DNA from: Burkholderiales bacterium UBA2647
GTDB taxonomy: Bacteria > Pseudomonadota > Gammaproteobacteria > Burkholderiales > Burkholderiaceae_E
Assembly: GCA_002359635.1 (NCBI GenBank)
Contig: DENJ01000100.1
Span: forward strand, 56,227-73,293
Reading direction: 5' to 3'
DNA: 17,067 nt
In this document: positions 1 to 6,754 of the stretch, piece after piece
Layout: the number at the start of each line of letters is the position of its first letter
Numbering within the stretch: the stretch's first letter is position 1
Notes under the pieces: generated by a model
The model's input: the letters and a program-made list of their open reading frames with translations, nothing else
Database searches by the model: none
Told to the model about the DNA's origin: nothing
Made by a program: the position numbers and the translations under genes

Positions 1-41
1 ACGGCCAGATCGCGCCTTGCAGTCGATTGCTGCTGAGCCAT
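1..41 (-). CDS. mlaD: MlaD, N-terminal fragment (cut by window edge)
   Basis: Only the first 13 codons and part of a 14th are inside the window, reading MAQQQSTARRDLAV. A GAGG Shine-Dalgarno sequence (complement of 47-50) lies 5 bases upstream of the ATG, and the start is 11 bases past the mlaE stop. MlaD is the MCE-domain periplasmic subunit, anchored to the inner membrane by one helix, that forms a hexameric ring on the MlaFE transporter. The identity rests on the good ribosome binding site and on its place directly after mlaF and mlaE, where mlaD normally lies. The fragment is too short to show the MCE domain, so another short gene cannot be excluded. Confidence 0.55.
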   Translation of the reverse strand, partial: MAQQQSTARRDLA

Positions 42-52
42 GAACACCTCGT

Positions 53-847
53 TTATTGTCCAAATAAGAGTGCAGTGAGCAGGAAATCAGCGCCAAGCAC
101 CGTCAACGATGATGCGACGACCGCCCGGGTGGTTGCCTGAGAAACCCCCTCAGGCGTTGGGCGTGCAAGCCATCCCATGGCCAGTGCCGTCGCACCACAA
201 ATCCAGCCGAAGACAAAACTCTTCATTACCCCGCTACCGACATCATGCATGACATCGACCCCGGATTGCATTTGCGACCAAAATGCACCGCTGTCGACCC
301 CAATCAGAACGACGCCAACAAAATAGCCGCCACCAATCCCGACAGCAGAAAATAACGCAGCCAGCAGCGGCATGGCAATCAGAGAGGCCGCAAAACGCGG
401 CGCCAGAATGCGCCGCAAGGGGTCAATGCCCATCATCGAAATCGCATCAAGCTGCTCACCGGCTTTCATCAGACCAACTTCTGCGGTCAGCGAGGTGCCG
501 GCTCGGCCTGCAAACAAAAGCGCTGCGACCACAGGACCGAGTTCACGGACCAGGGAAAGCGCAACCAGCAGGCCAAGCGCCTCTTCTGACCCGTAACGGT
601 TAAGGGTGTAGTAGCCTTGCAAGCCAAGCACAAAACCCACGAACAAGCCCGACACCAAGGTGATCGCGAGCGAGCGATTGCCGACGAAATGCAACTGGGC
701 CATCAGCAGGCGGGGCCGTGCGAAGGCAGCGCCCAACAGCAAACCAAGCCGGGCGTGGAAGCTCGCAAGCATGCCGAGGTAGCTCAGCGACGCGATCACA
801 GCAGCGCCGAGCGACCTCAAGCCGTGGACGACGCATTTGGCGATCAT
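53..847 (-). CDS. mlaE: MlaE, phospholipid ABC transporter permease
   Basis: This is the membrane permease of the Mla system, which moves phospholipids between the inner and outer membranes to keep the outer leaflet free of phospholipid. The 264-residue product has the usual MlaE/DUF140 length. It shows an N-terminal interfacial region, then several hydrophobic helices (about residues 55-80, 88-112, 150-185, 210-230 and 245-262). The family-typical stretch LVRELGPVVAALLFAGRAG lies at about residues 99-117, and a DVGSGVMKSFVFG segment lies near residue 203. The ATG overlaps the mlaF stop by 4 bases (ATGA), so translation is probably coupled to mlaF. mlaD appears to follow 11 bases downstream. 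No unusual feature is visible. Confidence 0.95.
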   Translation of the reverse strand: MIAKCVVHGLRSLGAAVIASLSYLGMLASFHARLGLLLGAAFARPRLLMAQLHFVGNRSLAITLVSGLFVGFVLGLQGYYTLNRYGSEEALGLLVALSLVRELGPVVAALLFAGRAGTSLTAEVGLMKAGEQLDAISMMGIDPLRRILAPRFAASLIAMPLLAALFSAVGIGGGYFVGVVLIGVDSGAFWSQMQSGVDVMHDVGSGVMKSFVFGWICGATALAMGWLARPTPEGVSQATTRAVVASSLTVLGADFLLTALLFGQ

Positions 848-1647
848 GGTTGGTTCAAGGCAAGCAAAGCATCTAGGCTTGGGCCAGGGGCATGGAAAGG
901 CACCGGTCCTTGTTCAGTCCCGTCGATAAATTGACGCACGAAGGGATCGCTGCTTTCGCGCATCGCCTGTGGGGTACCCATCGCCATGATTCGCCCCTGC
1001 CCGACCAAAATAATACGATCGGCAATCGCGAGGCTTTCCTCAACATCGTGGGTCACCAGCAAGGTGGTAAGGCCCAGCGCTTTGCTCAGCCGGCGCAATA
1101 GATTGGCCACCGTGCCAAGCGAGATAGGGTCGAGCCCTGCAAATGGCTCATCGCACATCAGAATCGGTGGATCCAGGGCAATCGCTCGTGCCAACGCAAC
1201 CCGTCTTGCCATGCCACCAGAGAGCTCCGAGGGCATTTGCGCTGCCACAGCATGCAAGCCCACCGCGTGGAGCTTCATCAGTACCAAGTCGCGAATCATG
1301 CGCTCAGAAAGACGGGTGTGCTCGCGCAGAGGAAAGGCGACGTTTTCAAACACCGTGAGGTCGGTAAACAACGCGCCCGCCTGAAACAGCATCCCCATGT
1401 TTCGGCGCAAGGCCCTTAATGCTTCGCCATCGAGGCTCTCCAAGCTGCAGCCTTGGACTTTAATGGCCCCCTTTTGCTGACGAACCAAGCCGCCGATCAG
1501 CCGCAAGATCGTTGTTTTCCCGCTGCCCGACCCGCCCATAATGGCCAGCAACTCACCCTTGGCGACCGAAAAACAAAGGTCTTGTAGGATGGGGCGCGCG
1601 CCATATCCAAAGTCGACAGCATCAAATGAGATCAACGGCTGGTTCAT
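844..1647 (-). CDS. mlaF: MlaF, phospholipid ABC transporter ATPase
   Basis: This is the cytoplasmic ATPase that powers MlaE. The 267-residue protein has a complete ABC ATPase set: Walker A GGSGSGKTT at residues 38-46, a Q-loop near residue 89, signature LSGGM at 142-146, Walker B ILMCDE at 162-167 and the H-loop in VTHDVEES. LSGGM followed by ARR is typical of MlaF/Ttg2A proteins. The start codon overlaps the stop of the upstream antiporter gene by 4 bases (ATGA), and the gene overlaps mlaE by 4 bases in the same way. The C-terminal tail after the ATPase core is the region that contacts MlaB in characterised systems. MlaB and MlaC are not in this window and probably lie further along the operon or elsewhere. 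Confidence 0.95.
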   Translation of the reverse strand: MNQPLISFDAVDFGYGARPILQDLCFSVAKGELLAIMGGSGSGKTTILRLIGGLVRQQKGAIKVQGCSLESLDGEALRALRRNMGMLFQAGALFTDLTVFENVAFPLREHTRLSERMIRDLVLMKLHAVGLHAVAAQMPSELSGGMARRVALARAIALDPPILMCDEPFAGLDPISLGTVANLLRRLSKALGLTTLLVTHDVEESLAIADRIILVGQGRIMAMGTPQAMRESSDPFVRQFIDGTEQGPVPFHAPGPSLDALLALNQP

Positions 1648-3710
1648 GAGGGCGGATTTCGACCCGAGGCTTTGGCCGATGATTGATGGACCATCCTCGG
1701 GCGCTCTTCAAGCAAGCGGTCCTCAACCACCTGCAAACCTTCGCCGCTGCCCGTGAGAATGAGAAGATCCTGTGCCTGTAAAACACCAAGGTCTGCGGCT
1801 GCGATCCGTTGACCTTGACGGATGGTGGCAATCAAGCGTGCATCATTGTGAGTGATCAAACTCGACACTTCATGCCCGGCCCATGGGGAATCATCGGGCA
1901 CCTCGATGCTGCGCAGCATCACCGAATCGTGCTCGATCAAATCTTCAGCACGATCATCTGCCCCCTCAAAATACCCCTGCAGCATTTCATAACGATCGGC
2001 ACGGACTTCGCGAACCCTTCGAAAGACCCTCGGCAACGCGACACCGGCCAAAGCCATCACATGCGAGCCCATCATCAGACTGCCTTCGATGATCTCAGGA
2101 ATCACCTCGGTGGCGCCTGCTTCACGAAGCCGCGCGATATCGGCCTCATGCGCGGTTCGTACGAGCACTGGAAGCTTTGGCGAAATTTGCCGCACCAGAT
2201 GCAAAACCCTCACGGCAGCCGCGGTGTCATCAAAAGTAATCGCCAAGGCCGCAGCGCGTTGCAAACCCGCTGACATCAGGGCTTCGCGCTTTGAGGAATC
2301 GGCATAGACCACCGGTTCGCCCGCCTTTGAAGCAATGCGCACCCGATCAGGATCGGTATCCAGCGCAAGATAAGCGACCGACTCGCTTCGCAACAGTCGG
2401 GCTAGACTCTGGCCGCTTCGCCCAAAGCCGCAAATCACCACATGTCCGCTGCGACCAAAAGCCTTGCTTGCGATTTGCTGCATGCGCACCGATTGCATCA
2501 TCCAATCCTGGGGCGACAGCCGCATCGCAAGCCAGTCTGCCCGTTGAATCAGCACCGGCGCGGCGAGCATGGACAAGAGCATCGCCGCAAGCATTACCTG
2601 CATGGTCGAGGCCGGAAAATAGCCTGCGGCAAGACCCAGACCGAGCAGCACAAAGCCAAATTCACCAGCCTGTGCAAGCCAAACTGCCGTCCGAATCGCG
2701 ATGCCGTCACTCGCCTTGAGCGACCGAACCAAAAAAGCGATCAAAACTGCTTTCAGCGGAATGATCAGCACCAGCAGCATCAATACTTCGGGCCAAATCG
2801 CCGGCAATTCACGCACATCGAGCTTCATCCCGATGGTGACAAAAAACAAACCGAGCAAGAGATCACGGAAGGGTTTGATGTCGTCTTCAACCTGCACCTT
2901 GAACTCGGTTTCGGCAATCAACATGCCAGCGACAAAGGCACCCAATTCCATTGACAAACCAGCGGCATGGGTCAGCCATGCAAAAAAGAGACTGGCGAGC
3001 AAGACATTCACCGTGAAGAGTTCATGGGATCGCTGTCTTGCCACCATCCGAAACCAGCGACGCATCACAAAAGGGCCGATGCGGAGCAACACAAAAAGCA
3101 ATACCGCGGCCTTGAGCAAAGCAAAAAAGAGGTCGTTGAGCAGCGACTCGCCGCCGCCAAGGGCAGGGATGACGACCAGCAAGGGAATGACCGCCAGATC
3201 CTGGAATAACAAGACCCCGAAGGCACGCCGCCCGTGCTCACTTTCAAGTTCTCGCCGCTCGGCCAGGAGCTTGGTGATTAAAGCGGTCGATGACATTGCA
3301 AGTGCCGCACCGATCACAAAACCGGTTTTCCAGTCTGCCTCTGCGGGCAGCAAGCGTGTGATCATCCAAGCCGGCAGCACCATCAGCATCAGCACCGACA
3401 GGATAAGCGTCGAACCGACCTGCAAAGCGCCCAGCACAAAAACATGCTGCCGCATGGAACGCAATTTCGCGAGATTAAACTCCAACCCCAAGGTAAACAT
3501 CAATAGCACGACCCCGAGTTCGCCAAGATGCCGGACCACATCGTCGTTTGCCAGCGCACGCGACAACCAGGGGCCGAGCAAAACGCCAACAAAGAGATAG
3601 GCCACCAGGGGAGGTTGCCCGAGCTTGCGCAAGCCAACCACCGCAGCAGTAACCGCGAGCATGAGGCCGAGCGCAAGCTCAAATAGACCGGGGTTTGTAT
3701 ACTCAGACAT
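1644..3710 (-). CDS. Kef-type CPA2 cation:proton antiporter with TrkA domains
   Basis: This is an inner-membrane monovalent cation/proton antiporter of the CPA2 family, of the same architecture as KefB, KefC and YbaL. Residues 1-390 are a polytopic exchanger domain with roughly 12 hydrophobic segments. They include MFTLGLEFNL near 71-80 and an intramembrane FQDLAVIPLL segment near 169. A RCK/TrkA-N Rossmann domain begins near 422 with the nucleotide-binding motif GFGRSG, and a TrkA-C domain spans about 597-670. The start is uncertain. Adjacent GTG (3713) and ATG (3710) codons are both in frame, and the AGGG upstream is very close to either; ATG is preferred. The 3' end overlaps mlaF by 4 bases. 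Substrate (potassium or sodium) and gating ligand (glutathione or nucleotide) cannot be told from sequence. No KefF/KefG-like partner is nearby. Confidence 0.9.
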   Translation of the reverse strand: MSEYTNPGLFELALGLMLAVTAAVVGLRKLGQPPLVAYLFVGVLLGPWLSRALANDDVVRHLGELGVVLLMFTLGLEFNLAKLRSMRQHVFVLGALQVGSTLILSVLMLMVLPAWMITRLLPAEADWKTGFVIGAALAMSSTALITKLLAERRELESEHGRRAFGVLLFQDLAVIPLLVVIPALGGGESLLNDLFFALLKAAVLLFVLLRIGPFVMRRWFRMVARQRSHELFTVNVLLASLFFAWLTHAAGLSMELGAFVAGMLIAETEFKVQVEDDIKPFRDLLLGLFFVTIGMKLDVRELPAIWPEVLMLLVLIIPLKAVLIAFLVRSLKASDGIAIRTAVWLAQAGEFGFVLLGLGLAAGYFPASTMQVMLAAMLLSMLAAPVLIQRADWLAMRLSPQDWMMQSVRMQQIASKAFGRSGHVVICGFGRSGQSLARLLRSESVAYLALDTDPDRVRIASKAGEPVVYADSSKREALMSAGLQRAAALAITFDDTAAAVRVLHLVRQISPKLPVLVRTAHEADIARLREAGATEVIPEIIEGSLMMGSHVMALAGVALPRVFRRVREVRADRYEMLQGYFEGADDRAEDLIEHDSVMLRSIEVPDDSPWAGHEVSSLITHNDARLIATIRQGQRIAAADLGVLQAQDLLILTGSGEGLQVVEDRLLEERPRMVHQSSAKASGRNPPS

Positions 3711-3741
3711 CACCCTATTCTAGGCCCCGCTCAAGGATTTC

Positions 3742-4752
3742 ATGCCCAAGCCCGTACTCGATCCTCTGAGGCTCATCGCATCGGCGCGCAAGGCCCTTGA
3801 TATTCAAGCCCAAGCGCTCGAAGCGCTTGCCGCTGGTTTGGTGGCCGACGCACAGTGTCCGCAAAGCGCTGCACTCATCAAGGCTTGCAGCCTCATGCTT
3901 GAATGCAGGGGCAAAATCATTGTCACCGGGATCGGTAAATCAGGGCATGTCGCCCATAAAATCGCAGCCACCTTAGCCTCGACAGGGTCGCCTGCTTTTT
4001 TCCTTCACCCGGCTGAAGCCAGTCATGGTGATTTAGGCATGGTCACGCACGAGGATGTGGTGCTGGCGCTATCTAATTCGGGGCAAACCGAGGAGATCGT
4101 GCGTATCTTGCCCCTGCTTAGAAGACGCGGCACTGCGCTCATCGCGATGACGGGAGATGCACACTCAACGCTTGCCCAGCAGGCCGATGTCCATTTGCTG
4201 GTCAAGGTTGAGCGCGAAGCCTGTCCACTCAACCTGGCACCAACCGCGAGCACAACAGCCGCCATGGCCATGGGCGATGCGATCGCCGTAACATTGCTCG
4301 AGGCCAGAGGCTTTGATGCTGAGCAGTTCGCCTTGTCGCATCCCGGGGGCGCACTCGGCCGGAAATTGCTCACCCTCGTCAGCGATCTGATGCGCACAGG
4401 CGATTCGATCCCCTCGGTTCGGATTGAAGCCGACACCAAAACAGCGGTGCTCGAGATGACGAAAAAGCGTCTCGGCATGACCGCCGTGGTTGATCAACAA
4501 CAGCGCGCGGTTGGCATTTTTACCGACGGCGATCTGCGACGCGCGCTGGAGTTAGGCACCGATTTTCTCAGTCAACCCATTGTCGATTGGATGCATCCGA
4601 GCCCAGCCTGCCTTGGCCCTCAGGCCTTGGCCAGCGAGGCGGTGCGGATCATGGAGGCAAAACGAATTACCCAGGTGCTGGTGACCGACCATCAAGGCAT
4701 GCTCGTGGGTGCACTCAACATCCATGATCTGCTTCAGGCGGGCGTGGTCTAA
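3742..4752 (+). CDS. kdsD: KdsD, D-arabinose 5-phosphate isomerase
   Basis: The enzyme converts D-ribulose 5-phosphate to D-arabinose 5-phosphate, the first committed precursor of KDO for the LPS core. The 336-residue protein has an N-terminal SIS sugar-isomerase domain (about 45-185) followed by two CBS domains (about 215-335). Residues K66, E118, E159 and H200 fall at a constant offset of seven from the E. coli KdsD catalytic set K59, E111, E152 and H193, so the active site looks intact. An AAGGA ribosome binding site at 3733-3737 supports the ATG. This is the first gene of the plus-strand operon and is divergent from the antiporter gene. Its stop is followed immediately by the lptC start, with no kdsC between them. 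Confidence 0.96.
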   Translation: MPKPVLDPLRLIASARKALDIQAQALEALAAGLVADAQCPQSAALIKACSLMLECRGKIIVTGIGKSGHVAHKIAATLASTGSPAFFLHPAEASHGDLGMVTHEDVVLALSNSGQTEEIVRILPLLRRRGTALIAMTGDAHSTLAQQADVHLLVKVEREACPLNLAPTASTTAAMAMGDAIAVTLLEARGFDAEQFALSHPGGALGRKLLTLVSDLMRTGDSIPSVRIEADTKTAVLEMTKKRLGMTAVVDQQQRAVGIFTDGDLRRALELGTDFLSQPIVDWMHPSPACLGPQALASEAVRIMEAKRITQVLVTDHQGMLVGALNIHDLLQAGVV

Positions 4753-5397
4753 ATGCTTAGGCGGGCAAGATTTCGGGTTTTCCGCCTGAGGCTTAGCTGG
4801 CCCCAACTTGGCCTGCTCTTGAGTCTGTGCCTTGTTGCCAGCGCAAGCGCTTACCTGGCACTTACGCTGGCAAGCCGTCATGATCCCCAGCCCACGGTGC
4901 TGGGACGAGGGCAGGCCGACTATTACGCAACAACCGTGCACATGCTGCGCTATAACCATCAAGGCGTGGTCTCGATGCAATTGCGCGCTGACCGCCTCGA
5001 CCATCTTCCCGATCGTGAACAACTTAGGCTGATCCAGCCAAGGATCTGGCTGAGTGCCGGCGCAAGCGACACCCAAATTTCCGCCCTGGAGGGTATCACC
5101 AGCGATGACGGCGAAACTGCCAGTCTGAGCGGCTCGGTGGTGATTGTCCGGAAAACGGAGCATGCAACAAGCCTGCAAATTCGCAGCGAGCGCGCTTTCA
5201 TCGACGCCACCAGGCAGCGCGTGGAAATGCCCGATGAAGTTCGCATTGAACGAGGCGAGCATTGGGTAAGCGGCAAACAGCTGGTGCTTGACCAGGCTGA
5301 CAAGCAATTGCGTCTTGGCGCCAGTGTGCAAGCCTTTTTCCCGCCGACACAAAGCGAGCAAGCGTCGCCCTTAATCACAGCGAGATCAAAGCCATGA
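4753..5397 (+). CDS. lptC: LptC, LPS export inner-membrane tether
   Basis: LptC is the bitopic protein that receives LPS from the LptB2FG extractor and passes it to LptA in the periplasmic bridge. The 214-residue product has a basic N-terminus (MLRRARFRVFRLR), a single membrane helix at about residues 19-42 and a beta-strand-rich OstA-like periplasmic domain. Within that domain are ISALEGITSDDGETASLSG-type repeats, as expected for a beta-jellyroll. It is similar in length to LptC proteins of the class (about 190-210). The ATG abuts the kdsD stop with no gap, and no strong Shine-Dalgarno is seen, so translation probably depends on termination of kdsD. Its stop overlaps the lptA start by 4 bases. 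Confidence 0.9.
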   Translation: MLRRARFRVFRLRLSWPQLGLLLSLCLVASASAYLALTLASRHDPQPTVLGRGQADYYATTVHMLRYNHQGVVSMQLRADRLDHLPDREQLRLIQPRIWLSAGASDTQISALEGITSDDGETASLSGSVVIVRKTEHATSLQIRSERAFIDATRQRVEMPDEVRIERGEHWVSGKQLVLDQADKQLRLGASVQAFFPPTQSEQASPLITARSKP

Positions 5398-5987
5398 GGC
5401 AGGACAACCCGTTGCAGCAGGCCGGACCGAAGCGACAAGGCATCATCAGGGCCATGGTCTTCGGAATCATCCTGAGTTTGTTAAGCACGCCGCTCTGGGC
5501 CGAACGCGCTGACCGACTCAAGCCAATGACGATCGAAGCCGATCATTTTGTTCACGATGAGGCGAGGCGGATCAGCAGGTTTCAAGGCAAGGTGATTCTT
5601 AACAAAGGCACACTGCAAATCAGGGCTGATGAGCTTGAGGTCATCGAGGATCAGGCGGGATATCAGTCGGCAACCGCGCTTGGCAAGCCCGTTCATTTCA
5701 AGCAAAAGCGTGAGGCGGTCAATGAAATGATTGAAGGCAATGCGCTCAAGCTTTTTTATTCAACCCGGGAAGAAACCTTGCGGCTTGAGCAGTCAGCCGA
5801 AATGCGCCGGGTGGTCGAAGGGAAACCAGCCGATTTAATGCAAGGCGAACTCATTGTTTATGACAGCCGCAAAGAGCGCTATGAGGTGAGCCGCTCAGGG
5901 GCGTCGCCGAGCGCCATCCCGCAGGCGACAAACCCGTCAGGCCGCGTGCGGGTCGTGATCCAACCAAAGCCTGAAAGCAAGCCCTGA
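5394..5987 (+). CDS. lptA: LptA, periplasmic LPS transport bridge protein
   Basis: LptA units stack into the periplasmic bridge that carries LPS from LptC to LptD at the outer membrane. The 197-residue precursor has a basic N-region, a hydrophobic core at about residues 20-33 and a likely signal peptidase I site after STPLWA (A36). The mature part carries the OstA/LptA pattern PMTIEADHFVHDEARR, then a FQGKVILNKGTLQIRADELEV strand pair that matches the family's repeating jellyroll. The C-terminal 25 residues are proline-, serine- and lysine-rich and probably flexible. The start overlaps lptC by 4 bases (ATGA), and the stop overlaps the lptB start by 1 base (TGATG), so the three genes look translationally coupled. 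Confidence 0.93.
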   Translation: MRQDNPLQQAGPKRQGIIRAMVFGIILSLLSTPLWAERADRLKPMTIEADHFVHDEARRISRFQGKVILNKGTLQIRADELEVIEDQAGYQSATALGKPVHFKQKREAVNEMIEGNALKLFYSTREETLRLEQSAEMRRVVEGKPADLMQGELIVYDSRKERYEVSRSGASPSAIPQATNPSGRVRVVIQPKPESKP

Positions 5988-6724
5988 TGGCGCTTTCGGG
6001 TGTCTTATTGCAGGCTCAGGGGCTCACCAAAAGCTACAGACGACGTAAAGTCGTCGACAAGGTCTCTCTTGAAGTTGCAGCCGGTGAGGTCGTCGGTCTG
6101 CTGGGTCCGAACGGAGCGGGAAAAACAACCTGTTTTTATATGCTTGTCGGACTGATTGCGAGCGATGAAGGCCTTATCAGCCTGGATGGTTTGCCCATCG
6201 GTCACCTGCCAATCCACCGGCGGGCAAAAATGGGGCTTTCCTACTTGCCTCAGGAAAATTCTGTTTTCCGCCAACTCACGGTTGAAGAAAATATTCTCGC
6301 GGTGCTACAACTCAACCCAACAAGTTCACGCGAGGCGCAGCAAGCGCAGCTTGAACATTTGCTTGGCGAGTTACAAATCGAACACATCAGACGGCAGCCT
6401 GCAATCGCACTTTCCGGTGGTGAGCGCAGAAGGGTGGAAATTGCCCGGGCGCTGGCAACATCCCCGCGCTTTGTGCTACTTGACGAACCCTTTGCAGGCG
6501 TTGACCCGATTGCTGTGATTGAAATTCAGCGCATTGTTTCTTTTCTTCGTGATCGCGGGATTGGCGTTCTGATTACCGATCATAACGTTCGAGAAACACT
6601 AGGCATCTGTGATCGTGCTTATATTTTAAACGATGGGAAGGTGCTTGCCGACGGCAGACCACAGGCTTTGATTGTCAACGAGCAGGTGAGAAAGGTCTAC
6701 CTTGGTGAACACTTCAAGATGTAG
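5987..6724 (+). CDS. lptB: LptB, LPS export ABC transporter ATPase
   Basis: LptB is the cytoplasmic ATPase of the LptB2FG complex, which extracts LPS from the inner membrane. The 245-residue protein has Walker A GPNGAGKTT at 40-48, a Q-loop in LPQENSVF near 87-94, signature LSGGE at 142-146, Walker B FVLLDE at 162-167, and the H-loop in LITDHNVRET. The PQENSVFRQLTVEEN segment and the C-terminal YLGEHFKM ending are diagnostic of LptB rather than of a LivF-type ATPase. The gene overlaps lptA by 1 base. The permeases LptF and LptG are not in the window, as is usual. A 30-base gap without an obvious terminator separates it from rpoN. Confidence 0.97.
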   Translation: MALSGVLLQAQGLTKSYRRRKVVDKVSLEVAAGEVVGLLGPNGAGKTTCFYMLVGLIASDEGLISLDGLPIGHLPIHRRAKMGLSYLPQENSVFRQLTVEENILAVLQLNPTSSREAQQAQLEHLLGELQIEHIRRQPAIALSGGERRRVEIARALATSPRFVLLDEPFAGVDPIAVIEIQRIVSFLRDRGIGVLITDHNVRETLGICDRAYILNDGKVLADGRPQALIVNEQVRKVYLGEHFKM

Positions 6725-6754
6725 GCCTTCGGTATAACGATCTAAAATTCCCCA

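Noticed and set aside
2701..3600. A 299-codon plus-strand open frame antisense to the antiporter gene
   Set aside because: Its product is a Ser/Lys/Arg/Thr-rich string with no domain pattern, and it lies wholly over a gene with clear exchanger and TrkA motifs. It is a composition shadow.
4552..5361. A 269-codon minus-strand frame over kdsD and lptC
   Set aside because: It runs antisense to two confidently assigned genes, has no recognisable motif or ribosome site, and its Cys/His/Gln-rich composition is unlike the neighbours.
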